Shown: positions 36,418 to 46,496, counted from the first letter of the stretch. The stretch: 64,000 nucleotides of DNA from an uncultured Bacilli bacterium (GCA_947626825.1 CANQTM010000002.1:1-64000); one strand, 5' to 3'. Numbers and translations are program-made. Notes: generated by a model not told the origin, from the letters alone.

Positions 36418-39400
36418 TTATAAAGTGAAAGTATCACTAGTTAATGTACCTTGATTTGCAAAACTATATGCAGAATTTGCAATAGTACAACTAGTAATAG
36501 TCATAGTATTACCTTCAATTTGAATGGTAATAACTTTATTTGGCGCACTACTATCAATTGCTCGAGTAATAGTTAATGTTAATGTTGAAGTCTCATTATC
36601 GAATTCACCAGTAAAGTAGAAATAATAAGTAGTTCCATATCCTGAATATAGTACACCACTAATTCCATCAGAATCATCAAATATTATTTTTATTGAAGAA
36701 AAACCTTCATCCCAAACACTATAGAATGTTCCAGTAAATGTATGACCGCCAAACAAACTAATTAGACTATAAGTATTTTCATCAATATTTAATGTTATTT
36801 TTTCAATTGATGAATCATCTTTTGTTACAGTAAGAACAAACGGATCATCAATATTGTAAGAATAAACAACATCTTTACCATCTAAAGTGCCTGTACCATC
36901 TCCATTAGATTCAAAATTACCTTTTTCACCTGTAAATAAACCAAATGTTTGATCTAGTACTATTTCATAATTTAAATCATCTTTATTTAATTTGATAATC
37001 TTAGTTGATTTATTAAATGTAAAGATAATATTGCCTTCTTCTAAAATAGTATAAGAAATATCATCATCGCCATCAATTGTTAATTTGCCAATACCATTAA
37101 TATTGATGTTTCCTAATTCTCCAGAGTAAGTTCCTTGTTTTCCATCTCTTTCAACAAATTGATCATCATTTAAACCAAATGAATCAATTTCTTGACCATC
37201 ACAAGAAATAACTAATTGATTAATATATGATTTACCATTATAAACATCGCTAACATTAACGTTGTTACCAGCAAAATCAGTTAATGTAACATTTAAATAT
37301 ACTCTAAATTCTCTTGCATCAATATACATTAATGTTGTTTTATCACCATATGTAAATTCAACTAATTTTTTATATCCTCTATCCCATGTTGCACAATTAT
37401 TATCTTTGTCATTAAATGATACATTTATATCTTCTTTAACATAAATCATAACATCATCTTTAAATTGTCCAACAGTTTCTTCTCTACTATTAACAACAAT
37501 AATTCCTTCTTCTTCAAATAAGAAACCATATGTTAGTTGGCCATTATATGTCATTTCAAAGATATGAGTTTCAGGATTATATGATGAATTATCAATAACG
37601 CCTCTTTCATCTTCTAATGGATTATCAAAGTTGTCTCCGATATCACTATAGAAACTAAAATCTTCATATATTTCGCCAAGTCTTTTTGAAGTGTCAGCTC
37701 TAAAATAAATATCACCTTTACCAGTAGTACCATTTACTTGTATACCATAATATCTGCCAATATAATCAGGTAATTTATCAAATTTAGCATACAATGTTAT
37801 GTTTTCAGATAATGGAGTATTTTCATATTTGCTTTCTGATGCAAATGTATTTGTAGTATACCAACCCATAAACATAAAACCATCTTTATGTGGTGTTGGT
37901 AAATTAGGAACAGTATCTTTAGCAATAACTAAAGTTTGAGGATTATTATCTTCACCAAGTTCATAATATGTTATGGTAATAGCATCTCTAAATTCAGCAT
38001 ATAGAGTAATATCATTTGTGAAAATATAATTATTATCGACTATAGCGCCACTATCATCATTTATTGTTTTCCAACTATAGAAAACTTTTTCATCTTTTGA
38101 AATAATTGGTAAATTTGTAGATGTACTATTATAAATCATTACTATATCATCTAATGCCTTTGAATTATTATCTTTAAAAGAAACGATTGAAACAGGTATA
38201 TTGTTAGAAAAACCTTCAGGAATTTCTGAAATTGTAAATTTCATATTATAAATTTTAATTGTATCTGTTCCATCAGTTCTGCTACTATCTTTTGAATAAT
38301 ACATAGGATAAGAACCATCAGCTAAAATTTCAAGTACAATATGAACTGGGCCATTACTTTTACCAGAAAATGCTTCAGAATAATTATTAATATGAAATAT
38401 ATCAGAACCACTTTCAGTATCATATTCTAAATCAAATTCTAATGTTCCAGCCACATATGAATGGAAACGGAAATATGAAGATGATCCATTTATATTTTGA
38501 TTTGAATTTGTCCAAACACCATTTTCATCAACTCTAAATGGATATTCTATGTTTTCAGATTCAATTTCAAATAAAGATGTTAGTTCTTGATAATTTGAGT
38601 CAACATAAATAATTGCATCACCTAATGTATTATATATTGAAGAATCACCAATTAATTGTCCACATGTCGTACAAACTTTTCCAACTGTTGCTTTATCATT
38701 AAATTTGTAAATAATTGCATAATTTCTTTCTGATAAAGAATGATCACCTATTGGAATTATTTTTGTTTTTGGATCTATTTCTTCACTACCTTGTAAATCA
38801 TTAAAATATTTATGGCAATTTAAACATTCAAAATGTTCATAAATTCCTGAATTTTCGCATGTTGAAGGTACTTCTTCTACAAATTCAATGTTATGATTTT
38901 TAGCACTAACATTTATTTCAGTTTCAGCAATTTCGACCTTTTGGCCATCAGTGCCATCTTTAAAATATTTTTCACAATTTTCACATGTATAATATTTTAT
39001 ATTACCACCAGTTTCGCAAGTTGCTTCAATAGCAGGATGCTCTTGATATTTATGACCTGCAGCTTTTGTTTTTACTTCCGTTTCATTAACTTCCACTTTT
39101 GTGCCATCAGTGCCATCTTTAAAATATTTATCACAATTTTCACAAGTATAATATTTTATATTACCGCCAGTTTCACAAGTTGCATCAGTTGCAGAATGTT
39201 CTTGATATTGATGACCAGCAGCTTTTGTTTTTATTTCCGTTTCATTAACTTCCACTTTTGTATCATTATCGCCATCTTTAAAATATTTATCACAATTTTC
39301 ACAAGTATAATATTTTATATTACCATCAGTTTCACAAGTTGCGTCAATAGCAGAATGTTCTTGATATTTATGACTAGCTTTGACGATTAAGTCACTTTCT

Positions 39401-39768
39401 TCAACTGGAATATCACTATCTAAAGATGTAAATAATAAACCACAATTCATACACATGTAATGTGACATTACTCCATCTTTAGTACAAGTGGCTTCTTCTT
39501 GAATTACTGGTATTTTTAAATGCCCTGTAGAAGGAATTGTTTCTGTATAAAAATCATCACCATATATACAAGTAAAAGTCTTAACACCATCTTCAGTACA
39601 AGTAGCTTCTTTAGTCACTACACCATCATCATAAATATGTTCATCATGAGCTGGAATTGATGTTGTTGAATTGCTAGAATCGCTATTTATCTTCTCATTA
39701 CAAGAAAATAATAGAAATCCTAATGACATTGCTACACTTGTAGCAATTAATTTTTTATGAATTTTCAT
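36418..39768 (-). CDS. Giant lipoprotein with Cys-rich tandem repeats and InlB-like repeats
   Basis: A 1116-residue protein with lipobox-like FSC at Cys23. Residues ~50-340 hold at least six CxxxG...CxxC units; three (133-185, 186-238, 239-291) are near-identical 53-residue repeats with ATCETxGNIKYYTCENCxKYF cores. Two InlB/Flg_new type repeats (FYSWKTINDDSG ... ITLYAEF and GFMFMGWYTT ... ITLYAKF) follow at about 560-680. The C-terminal ~300 residues have GTYSGELGNI/GLFTGEKGNF beta units and a final ~110-residue domain ending QGTLTSDTFTL, shared at roughly three-quarters identity with the next gene. The SD aaaggagg lies before ATG 39768. Probable adhesin or ligand-binding surface protein. Confidence 0.78.
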   Translation of the reverse strand: MKIHKKLIATSVAMSLGFLLFSCNEKINSDSSNSTTSIPAHDEHIYDDGVVTKEATCTEDGVKTFTCIYGDDFYTETIPSTGHLKIPVIQEEATCTKDGVMSHYMCMNCGLLFTSLDSDIPVEESDLIVKASHKYQEHSAIDATCETDGNIKYYTCENCDKYFKDGDNDTKVEVNETEIKTKAAGHQYQEHSATDATCETGGNIKYYTCENCDKYFKDGTDGTKVEVNETEVKTKAAGHKYQEHPAIEATCETGGNIKYYTCENCEKYFKDGTDGQKVEIAETEINVSAKNHNIEFVEEVPSTCENSGIYEHFECLNCHKYFNDLQGSEEIDPKTKIIPIGDHSLSERNYAIIYKFNDKATVGKVCTTCGQLIGDSSIYNTLGDAIIYVDSNYQELTSLFEIESENIEYPFRVDENGVWTNSNQNINGSSSYFRFHSYVAGTLEFDLEYDTESGSDIFHINNYSEAFSGKSNGPVHIVLEILADGSYPMYYSKDSSRTDGTDTIKIYNMKFTISEIPEGFSNNIPVSIVSFKDNNSKALDDIVMIYNSTSTNLPIISKDEKVFYSWKTINDDSGAIVDNNYIFTNDITLYAEFRDAITITYYELGEDNNPQTLVIAKDTVPNLPTPHKDGFMFMGWYTTNTFASESKYENTPLSENITLYAKFDKLPDYIGRYYGIQVNGTTGKGDIYFRADTSKRLGEIYEDFSFYSDIGDNFDNPLEDERGVIDNSSYNPETHIFEMTYNGQLTYGFLFEEEGIIVVNSREETVGQFKDDVMIYVKEDINVSFNDKDNNCATWDRGYKKLVEFTYGDKTTLMYIDAREFRVYLNVTLTDFAGNNVNVSDVYNGKSYINQLVISCDGQEIDSFGLNDDQFVERDGKQGTYSGELGNININGIGKLTIDGDDDISYTILEEGNIIFTFNKSTKIIKLNKDDLNYEIVLDQTFGLFTGEKGNFESNGDGTGTLDGKDVVYSYNIDDPFVLTVTKDDSSIEKITLNIDENTYSLISLFGGHTFTGTFYSVWDEGFSSIKIIFDDSDGISGVLYSGYGTTYYFYFTGEFDNETSTLTLTITRAIDSSAPNKVITIQIEGNTMTITSCTIANSAYSFANQGTLTSDTFTL
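38896..39372 (-). repeat. Three 159-bp tandem repeats (53 residues each)
   Basis: Copies 39372-39214, 39213-39055 and 39054-38896 are in phase with the reading frame. The marker tcttgatat (+ strand) recurs at 39041, 39200 and 39359, an exact 159-base period. Each copy encodes two cysteine pairs. Divergence is mostly in acidic positions (DNDT/TDGT/TDGQ). Confidence 0.9.
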
Positions 39769-39815
39769 TATTTAGAGTTTCCTCCTTTATAAAATTTAAA
39801 AATGTAAATATAACT

Positions 39816-39855
39816 TTAAAAAGGAGGCGTGATTATGTTCACGCCACCTTTTTTT
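39816..39855 (-). terminator. Strong terminator between the two giant lipoprotein genes
   Basis: AAAAAGG-GGCGTGA and TTCACGCC-CCTTTTT form a ~14-bp stem with one A-A mismatch and a ~6-base loop. On the - strand it lies 8 bases past the stop at 39864 and ends in a U-run. It would limit expression of the 36418-39768 gene unless that gene has its own promoter, which I cannot see clearly. Confidence 0.82.
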
Positions 39856-39863
39856 AAACTAAA

Positions 39864-42800
39864 TTATAAAGTGAAAGTATCGCTAGTTAATGTACCTTGA
39901 TTGTCAAATTTATATGCTTGATTTGAAATTTCACAATCAGTAATAGTCATAGTGTTACCTTCAATGTGAATAGTAATCTTTTTACCTACTGCAGAACTAT
40001 CAATTGCACTTGTAATTGTAAGTGTCAATACAGCAGTTGCTTCATCAAATTCACCAGTAAAATTGAAATAATAAGAAGTTCCATATCCTGCATATAATAC
40101 ACCACTAATTCCTGTAGAATCATCAAAGATTATTTTTAATGATGAAGTTGATTCCATCCATCCATCATAGAATGATCCAGTAAATGTATGGTTAGCAAAA
40201 ATACTACTTGTTAAATATGTACCACCTTCAACTAATAATACTTTCTTTTCTTCACCTGAATCAGTTATAGTAATTGCAAGTTGCATTCCATTTTTAGTAT
40301 ATGTTGCAGCAGCACCATCGATTGTAGCTGTACCATCACCATTTGAAACAACTGTACCATAATCACCAATGTAAGTTCCTTCTGAACCATCTGTTGTAGT
40401 TGTATAAGTGCCTTCACCTAAAATAACAGCTCTTGTACGTCCTTCAACTTCAAATTCAACATGGTCATCAACAAAACTATAAGTAGTTTCAGCTTCTCCA
40501 ATAGTAACGTTTCCAATGCCATCTAAAGTTATTTCACCTAATTCACCAGTGTAAGTTCCTTGCATGCCATCAAGTTCAACATAATTGTTATTTAAAATAA
40601 CGAATGAAGCAATTGCTGAACCATCAGCATCCTTAATAGTAATGTCTTGAGTTAATTTACTATCTACATATAATTCTGCAATTGTAATAGGATCACCAGA
40701 AAGTGTTGTTACAGAAACATTTGTGTAAATTTCATTTGTATTACTATTAGAATAGATAATTTTATCTGTATCACCAATATGAACAGTTACTAATTTAGAA
40801 TTTCCACCATCCCAATGTAAATTATCATTTGTATCAACTGTGACTTCTTCTTCAGTATCAATAGCAATATAATAATCAGTACCAATATTTTTAGTTGTAC
40901 TATAGTTATAAATAACCATGTTTTCATCTTCAAATAAGAATACACCATATTCTTTAGAATTATTTGTCATATAACCAAAGCCATTTTCATCAAATGAACT
41001 TGCTACAACGACACCTTTTACAGATGAACCTTGTTTTAATGTTAATGTATCATCAATTGTTGTAGCACTTGCACTACCTTTAAAACCATGGCCAACAGAA
41101 CTACCATAAACTTCAACAGTTTTAGCAAATGATTTTACATACCATGGAGCTTCTGTAAATTTTGCATATAAATGTAAATCATCTTCTAGAGTTGATTCTT
41201 CATAAACAGTATCATAACCATCTGTAGTAAACCAACCAGCAAAAATTGTACCATCACGATGTTCTGGATTTTCAGGAACGGCAAATGTATCACCTTCAGC
41301 ATATTCATCAAGAACAGTGTCTTCTGCTCCATCACTATAATGTAATGTAACAGTTAATTTTTTACGCATTTTTGCATATAAAGTTGTTGTATCTTCAACT
41401 TTTGTAGAACCATCAATTTCAGTTTCATAAGTTGCTTCTTCGAAATAGCCTCTAAAAGCTAAACCGTCTTTTTCAAGTTCATCAATAGTTTCTAATTTTG
41501 TTCCACTTAAAACAACTAATTGATCATAAACATTATTTCCCTCTAAATCAGTAGAAACAACATTTACGATTTCACAATCAAATTCATATTGAGCATAATC
41601 TTCTGCAGTTAGACCATCTATTGATATTCTAAAATTAGATAATGTTGCAGTATCATCACCTTGATCTCCAGAACCATCTTTTGTATAAATAATTTCTAAT
41701 ACATCATTTGTATGTAAAGTAAGTGTAACAGTACCCTCACATGGTTTTGTATTAGTGCCCAATCCATATGAATCAAATTGTTTAGTATCGTTAACTTCGC
41801 AATAAAAATAATCATATCTTGCTTCACTAAATTGATAATAATCAAAAACGAAATCAAAATCACTTAATGCAGTTAATTTTAGAACAGCATTATTTGCTGA
41901 GCCACCTTTTTTTTGGTTATTATTTTTTAATGTTTTTGATTCAGCATCATAAACAAATGTATATTTAGCACTTGTTGAATCAACTGTAAAATAAGTTTCA
42001 GCATCTTCCCAATCTAATGGAAGAGGTGCATAAGTAGGTGCAGGAACAGTTTTTGTTACAGGTTGTGAGCAAGTTGAACATGTTCCTTGAATAGTTGCAT
42101 CACCTGCAATATTTACTGATACGATAGTATCAAATATAACAGAATGTCCTAAAGCTGTTTTTGTTGTAACAAGTTTTGTACTTGTTACATCATTACCAGA
42201 ATTGTATTCTGACCAACTTGCAGTTGCAGTATAAGTTGTAACTTCATCATCAGTACAACTTTGTGATGTAGTAACAGCACTTGTTACATCAGCATCTACA
42301 ACGTGTGTATGTGCTCCATCATGTTCACATACTAAATGTAATTTGGCACTACTAGCATCAGCAGCCCATTCCCAACCATCTTCATAAGTTGTTGTATCAA
42401 CAACATAACTATGGCCTAAAGCTTGTTTAGTTGTAACAAGTTTTGTACTTGTTACTGCAGTACCAGAATTGTATTCTTCAAAGCTTGCAGTTGCAGTATA
42501 AGTTGTAACTTCACCATCAGTACAACTTTGTGATGTAGTAACAGCACTTGTTACATCAGCATCTACAACGTGTGTATGTGTTGCATCACGTTCACATACT
42601 AAATGTAATTTGGCACTACTAGCATCAGCAGCCCATTCCCAGCCATCAGAATAAGTTGATGTATCAACAACATAACTATGGCCTAAAGCTTGTTTAGTTG
42701 TAACATCAACTGGAGTAGAAGTAACATCTGCACCATTTAATTTAGCAGTTGCAGTATAAGTTGTAACTTCATCATCAGTACATGTTGCACCTTCGTGAGC

Positions 42801-43130
42801 AACAGTATGACTAACTGTAGCTGTTATTGTGTCTGTGTGTGTTGCATCTTCTGAACAAACAACATGTAGAGTAGCTGTTGTATGATCTGTTGACCATTCA
42901 AAGCCATCTTCATAAGTAGTTGTATCTACTTGATATGAATGTGTGTGAACACTACTACTTGGTGTAGATGCACTACTTGGAGTTGATGAATTACTTGGTG
43001 TAGACGTATCACTTGCAGGCGTCGAGGTCGAATTTGAGTCTTCGCTATTTTGAACTTGTCCACACGCAAATAATGAAAATCCAAATAATGCAGATACACT
43101 AGTAATTAATACTTTTTTAAAGATTTTCAT
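39864..43130 (-). CDS. Giant lipoprotein with 89-residue tandem repeats, paralogue of neighbour
   Basis: A 1088-residue lipoprotein, lipobox LFAC (Cys23), with a Ser/Thr/Pro linker (about 30-62). Next come histidine- and threonine-rich repeats: two near-identical 89-residue units (LGHSYVVDTxTYxDGWEWAAD ... TATASxxEYNSG) flanked by degenerate ones. InlB-like repeats (LAFRGYFEEATYETEIDGST ... LYAKM and FAGWFTTDGYDTVYEESTL ... LYAKF) follow. The C-terminus has GTYTGELGEI and GTYIGDYGTV beta units and ends QGTLTSDTFTL exactly like its neighbour, though the N-terminal repeats are unrelated. The SD aaaggag and a consensus promoter lie upstream. Likely surface adhesin. Confidence 0.8.
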   Translation of the reverse strand: MKIFKKVLITSVSALFGFSLFACGQVQNSEDSNSTSTPASDTSTPSNSSTPSSASTPSSSVHTHSYQVDTTTYEDGFEWSTDHTTATLHVVCSEDATHTDTITATVSHTVAHEGATCTDDEVTTYTATAKLNGADVTSTPVDVTTKQALGHSYVVDTSTYSDGWEWAADASSAKLHLVCERDATHTHVVDADVTSAVTTSQSCTDGEVTTYTATASFEEYNSGTAVTSTKLVTTKQALGHSYVVDTTTYEDGWEWAADASSAKLHLVCEHDGAHTHVVDADVTSAVTTSQSCTDDEVTTYTATASWSEYNSGNDVTSTKLVTTKTALGHSVIFDTIVSVNIAGDATIQGTCSTCSQPVTKTVPAPTYAPLPLDWEDAETYFTVDSTSAKYTFVYDAESKTLKNNNQKKGGSANNAVLKLTALSDFDFVFDYYQFSEARYDYFYCEVNDTKQFDSYGLGTNTKPCEGTVTLTLHTNDVLEIIYTKDGSGDQGDDTATLSNFRISIDGLTAEDYAQYEFDCEIVNVVSTDLEGNNVYDQLVVLSGTKLETIDELEKDGLAFRGYFEEATYETEIDGSTKVEDTTTLYAKMRKKLTVTLHYSDGAEDTVLDEYAEGDTFAVPENPEHRDGTIFAGWFTTDGYDTVYEESTLEDDLHLYAKFTEAPWYVKSFAKTVEVYGSSVGHGFKGSASATTIDDTLTLKQGSSVKGVVVASSFDENGFGYMTNNSKEYGVFLFEDENMVIYNYSTTKNIGTDYYIAIDTEEEVTVDTNDNLHWDGGNSKLVTVHIGDTDKIIYSNSNTNEIYTNVSVTTLSGDPITIAELYVDSKLTQDITIKDADGSAIASFVILNNNYVELDGMQGTYTGELGEITLDGIGNVTIGEAETTYSFVDDHVEFEVEGRTRAVILGEGTYTTTTDGSEGTYIGDYGTVVSNGDGTATIDGAAATYTKNGMQLAITITDSGEEKKVLLVEGGTYLTSSIFANHTFTGSFYDGWMESTSSLKIIFDDSTGISGVLYAGYGTSYYFNFTGEFDEATAVLTLTITSAIDSSAVGKKITIHIEGNTMTITDCEISNQAYKFDNQGTLTSDTFTL
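42155..42688 (-). repeat. Two 267-bp tandem repeats (89 residues each)
   Basis: The marker gtatcaacaac (+ strand) occurs at 42661 and 42394, and a degenerate form at 42127, giving a 267-base period. The two full copies (42688-42422, 42421-42155) are nearly identical in DNA, implying recent duplication or ongoing conversion; outer copies are degenerate. Confidence 0.85.
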
Positions 43131-43167
43131 ATATTTGTGTCTCCTTTCCTTAAAAATGTATGCAATA

Positions 43168-43196
43168 ATTATAACTCTATTTTAAGGCGTTTTCAA
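43168..43196 (-). promoter_or_regulatory. Sigma-A promoter for the giant lipoprotein
   Basis: TTGAAA (43196-43191), a 17-base spacer and TATAAT (43173-43168) on the - strand lie 38 bases before ATG 43130. It is one of the best promoter matches in the window. Confidence 0.75.
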
Positions 43197-43271
43197 TACA
43201 TTTTTTTATTTTATGCTTAAGGGTGTCTTTTTATAATATTTAAAGTATAAAAAATAATAGAAATTTTGTGT

Positions 43272-43277
43272 ATAATC
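43272..43277 (+). promoter_or_regulatory. -10 element of the luxS promoter
   Basis: A perfect TATAAT, 62 bases before the luxS ATG. The region 17 bases upstream (taaaaa) is a poor -35. No SAM or S-adenosylhomocysteine riboswitch fold is evident in the ~60-base leader. Confidence 0.4.
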
Positions 43278-43339
43278 AAATTAATATGATATTATATTAA
43301 AGAATTAATTTATATGTTCAATTAAATATTGGAGGTAAC

Positions 43340-43807
43340 ATGGAAAAAATTCAAAGTTTTAAAATAAATCATCTTTTATTATTACCAGGTTTATATGTTT
43401 CAAGAAAAGATTATCATGATAATTGTATAGTTACAACATTTGATTTGCGTTTAACAGCACCGAATCGTGAACCTGTAGTTGATGTAGCTGCTTTACATAC
43501 AATTGAACATCTTGCAGCTACTTATCTTAGAAATAGTGCTAGAAAAGATGAAATTATCTATTTTGGGCCAATGGGATGTCGTAGTGGTTGCTATCTTGTA
43601 ATGTTTGGCGATTTGAATTCAAATGATGTTTATGATTTGATTTTAAATATGTGCGATTTTATTTTAAATTTTAAAGGGGATATTCCTGGAGCAAAACCTG
43701 AAGAATGTGGCAATTATTTAGAGCAAAATCTTAATATGGCTCAATATTATATAAAAAAATATAAAAATGATTTAATAGAAAATAAAAATTTTACTTATCC
43801 AAATTAA
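43340..43807 (+). CDS. luxS: S-ribosylhomocysteine lyase (AI-2 synthase)
   Basis: A 155-residue LuxS, which cleaves S-ribosylhomocysteine to homocysteine and DPD, the AI-2 precursor, in the activated methyl cycle. The metal ligands HTIEH (53-57) and Cys123 (EECGNY) and the catalytic Cys80 in GPMGCRSG are all present. Length is typical. A full SD (ggaggt, 43331-43336) precedes it. It is a single gene between a divergent lipoprotein and a converging operon; the partner pfs/mtnN is not in the window. Confidence 0.96.
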   Translation: MEKIQSFKINHLLLLPGLYVSRKDYHDNCIVTTFDLRLTAPNREPVVDVAALHTIEHLAATYLRNSARKDEIIYFGPMGCRSGCYLVMFGDLNSNDVYDLILNMCDFILNFKGDIPGAKPEECGNYLEQNLNMAQYYIKKYKNDLIENKNFTYPN

Positions 43808-43831
43808 AAAGAAGTCGTGCAGACTTCTTTT
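43807..43831. terminator. Bidirectional terminator after luxS
   Basis: AAAAGAAGTC (43807-43816) pairs with GACTTCTTTT (43822-43831) with a 5-base loop. It overlaps the last base of the luxS stop and the final bases of the converging vWA gene, so it serves both. Confidence 0.8.
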
Positions 43832-46496
43832 AATTTGTTAATGTTTCTTTTGAATTTCTTTTAAATAAAGATTTAATATCTTTCCAACGTAACATTCTAA
43901 TACCTACATCAATTATAAATAATATTAATGCAATTATTAAAAATTGTTTATTAAAATATATGTTGTATGTATCATCTTCGATATCGAAATTAATTAATTC
44001 ATCAACATTATCTTTACTACCAACTGTTCCAATTGATTCTGTTAATTGCCATAATAATATATTATCTGAAGCAATAAATTTATCATATTCTTTTGAATAT
44101 GAATATGTAAATGTTGAATTGCCTTCAATAATACTAAGACCATCACTATATTTAAAATAAACAGAATAAGATCCAGCAACATCGGTATTTATTGTTTGTG
44201 TATATTTGCCATTATTGATGGTAAAAGTGTAATCATTTTTATTACCATTTGGATCAGTAATGGTTGCACTTAGTTCAAAGTTACGACGAATTGATGGAAC
44301 ACTAACTTGTAAATTAGATGTATAACCATTTCCTAAAGCCTCAAGTTGGAAAATATCAGATTGTGATGAATCAGGATAATTACTTTTGATAATTTGTTTA
44401 AATAATTTTTTACCTACATTGCTATTAAATAAATCAAGTGCCCATTTATCATTTCCATCAACTCCATCATCACTCATAAATGATGATACTTTTCCTTTAC
44501 CATAATTCCAATAAGTAAAAATAGGAACATCAAGGATTGTTGTGCCATTTTCTAATGTAAGATCTGTGGCCAAAATAGTTGTAGCATTATATTTTGCTTT
44601 TGAAAAATTAATACCACTTATTGTTGGCAAACTATTAGCATTTATTCCATCAACTATAGGACTAGAATTATCTTTAATATTTAATTTTAATTCTTCAAGG
44701 ACATTAGTATCCATTATTAATTTAGTAACTTCACTAAGCATTGTAGAAGGTAATTTAACAGCACTATCAACTTTGTAATATTCACCATTACCAAGTTTAG
44801 CCATAGAAGCCATTAAATTATTTTCATAAAATGAACCAATACTAATTGTCGAAACTCTAATGCCTTCACTAGCCATTTCACTAATAACAGGTTCTTGACC
44901 ACCATCGCTAGGTTGCCCATCAGATATTACTATAACTTCACGATTAGTAGCTTCAGTTGCGTTTTTTCGCATTTGATCTAAAGCTTCTTCTAATGAAGGT
45001 GTCATTATAGTACCACTATCCCAAGGTACAGAAATACGATCAATTGTCTTTTTGATTGCAGCACGATTAGATTCACTTCTTACTTCTGCTAATGGTTTTA
45101 AAACTGTTTGACTTCCAGCAAAAGTAATAATACCTAATAAATCTTTATCTGTTAATACATCTAATACGGCTTTAGCGCCTTCTTTTGCCATTTCTAATTT
45201 ATCATCCATACTTCCTGAATTATCAATTAATAATATTAATGAAGTTCTTTGTTTTGTATCTTCAGGATTGATATCAACAGGTAACATATCTTTCAATTTT
45301 GTACTAAAGAAACTACCATCAAAATAAGTTTCACTGCCTCCTAATGTAATAACGCTTTTGCCATAATTGGCAACAAGTAATTCTAATGTATTAACAAAAT
45401 CATTATAATTAGGAACTCTTTGTAAATTTAGATTTGATAAGATTATTTGGTCATATATAATATAGTCTTCAATTTTATTACTAATTGGTGAAACAGAACC
45501 TGAATTATAAGTTAGTTTAACATCAAATTGAGCATCATCTTCACCAATTAAATCTTTGATATGTAAATAATCTTTATTAGTTGAAGTTATAACTAAAATG
45601 TTACATTTTTCATGAATATCTTGATTAAAATAATATGTATTATTGATAATTTCTTTATCAAGTTCACTTGTTATAGTTGCTTTATAAATGTGAGACCCAA
45701 TAACTGAAGTGTCTGATTTAATTGAAAATTCATTAACACCCACATTTAAATTGATTTCTTCATTATAAAATTCTTGATCATTATTAGTAATAGTTAAATT
45801 AGCTGTTGTAGCATAATTACTAATAATATTAATTTGAAATTGATCATTTTTATCTTTAAATGTTGCTGGATTACCAGTAATATTTTGAATTTGCATTTCT
45901 TTATCTTCATCTTTTAAATCACTATCAAAATAAACAGCATCTAAACTAATATTTGAAAGAGATAATTCACTTAAAGATGATAATGCATTTCCATCAGTTT
46001 CTTTACCATCAGTTAATAAAATCATTTTTTTATTTTTATCATCATCAAATAATTTTGCAGTATAAGATAGAGCTTCTTGTATATTTGTGGCCGATCTATC
46101 AACACTTGCCTCATTTATACTTTTTAATGATGAGCCTGGTTTAACTAGTTCTTGAGCATCTTTGGCAAAAGCAACAACACCAAGTTTAGCATTATCAGGT
46201 AGTTTATCATGATATTCGTTTATATATTGATCTATTGAATCAGTAATATCTTTAGTAGTATCTGAAGCATCAGCAACAATATAAACTATAGAAGAATCCA
46301 TAACTTTGCTTATATTAAATCCTGATAAAGATAATGAAATCAAAGCACAAATTATCACATGTAATAATAAAGAAAAGATATTATGAAAATTCAATCTTTT
46401 TTTTCTAATAGTAATGAAAAAAGGAATGATTACTAATAATATTAAAGGTATAAAGATATACAACAAATAAACGTTATCGAATTTGACGTTGGTCAT
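43830..46496 (-). CDS. Membrane vWA protein with glutamine-amidotransferase-like region
   Basis: An 888-residue membrane protein, last gene of the MoxR operon. Two N-terminal TM segments (about 9-28 and 39-58) precede a first vWA-like domain whose MIDAS is altered (VADASDTTKD). The middle (YIIYDQIILSNLNLQRVP ... SVITLGGSETYFDG ... LPVDI) matches the glutamine-amidotransferase-like module of such proteins. A second vWA has an intact MIDAS (DNSGSMD, about 424-430; DGQPSDGG later). A C-terminal TM segment (FLIIALILFIIDVGIRML) anchors the end. The SD gggagg lies before ATG 46496. Such proteins are thought to act with MoxR ATPases in metal-dependent assembly or folding; the substrate is unknown. 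Confidence 0.82.
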   Translation of the reverse strand: MTNVKFDNVYLLYIFIPLILLVIIPFFITIRKKRLNFHNIFSLLLHVIICALISLSLSGFNISKVMDSSIVYIVADASDTTKDITDSIDQYINEYHDKLPDNAKLGVVAFAKDAQELVKPGSSLKSINEASVDRSATNIQEALSYTAKLFDDDKNKKMILLTDGKETDGNALSSLSELSLSNISLDAVYFDSDLKDEDKEMQIQNITGNPATFKDKNDQFQINIISNYATTANLTITNNDQEFYNEEINLNVGVNEFSIKSDTSVIGSHIYKATITSELDKEIINNTYYFNQDIHEKCNILVITSTNKDYLHIKDLIGEDDAQFDVKLTYNSGSVSPISNKIEDYIIYDQIILSNLNLQRVPNYNDFVNTLELLVANYGKSVITLGGSETYFDGSFFSTKLKDMLPVDINPEDTKQRTSLILLIDNSGSMDDKLEMAKEGAKAVLDVLTDKDLLGIITFAGSQTVLKPLAEVRSESNRAAIKKTIDRISVPWDSGTIMTPSLEEALDQMRKNATEATNREVIVISDGQPSDGGQEPVISEMASEGIRVSTISIGSFYENNLMASMAKLGNGEYYKVDSAVKLPSTMLSEVTKLIMDTNVLEELKLNIKDNSSPIVDGINANSLPTISGINFSKAKYNATTILATDLTLENGTTILDVPIFTYWNYGKGKVSSFMSDDGVDGNDKWALDLFNSNVGKKLFKQIIKSNYPDSSQSDIFQLEALGNGYTSNLQVSVPSIRRNFELSATITDPNGNKNDYTFTINNGKYTQTINTDVAGSYSVYFKYSDGLSIIEGNSTFTYSYSKEYDKFIASDNILLWQLTESIGTVGSKDNVDELINFDIEDDTYNIYFNKQFLIIALILFIIDVGIRMLRWKDIKSLFKRNSKETLTN

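Noticed and set aside
38893..39390. 165-residue open frame antisense to the Cys-rich repeats
   Set aside because: It is a shadow of the in-frame repeats on the other strand; it has no SD, and its Phe/Ser/Ile-rich repeat sequence is that of an antisense artefact.
46474..46496. Frameshift between the two vWA genes
   Set aside because: The 23-base overlap has a proper SD and start for the downstream gene, and both proteins have complete domain sets, so two genes are more likely than one broken gene.
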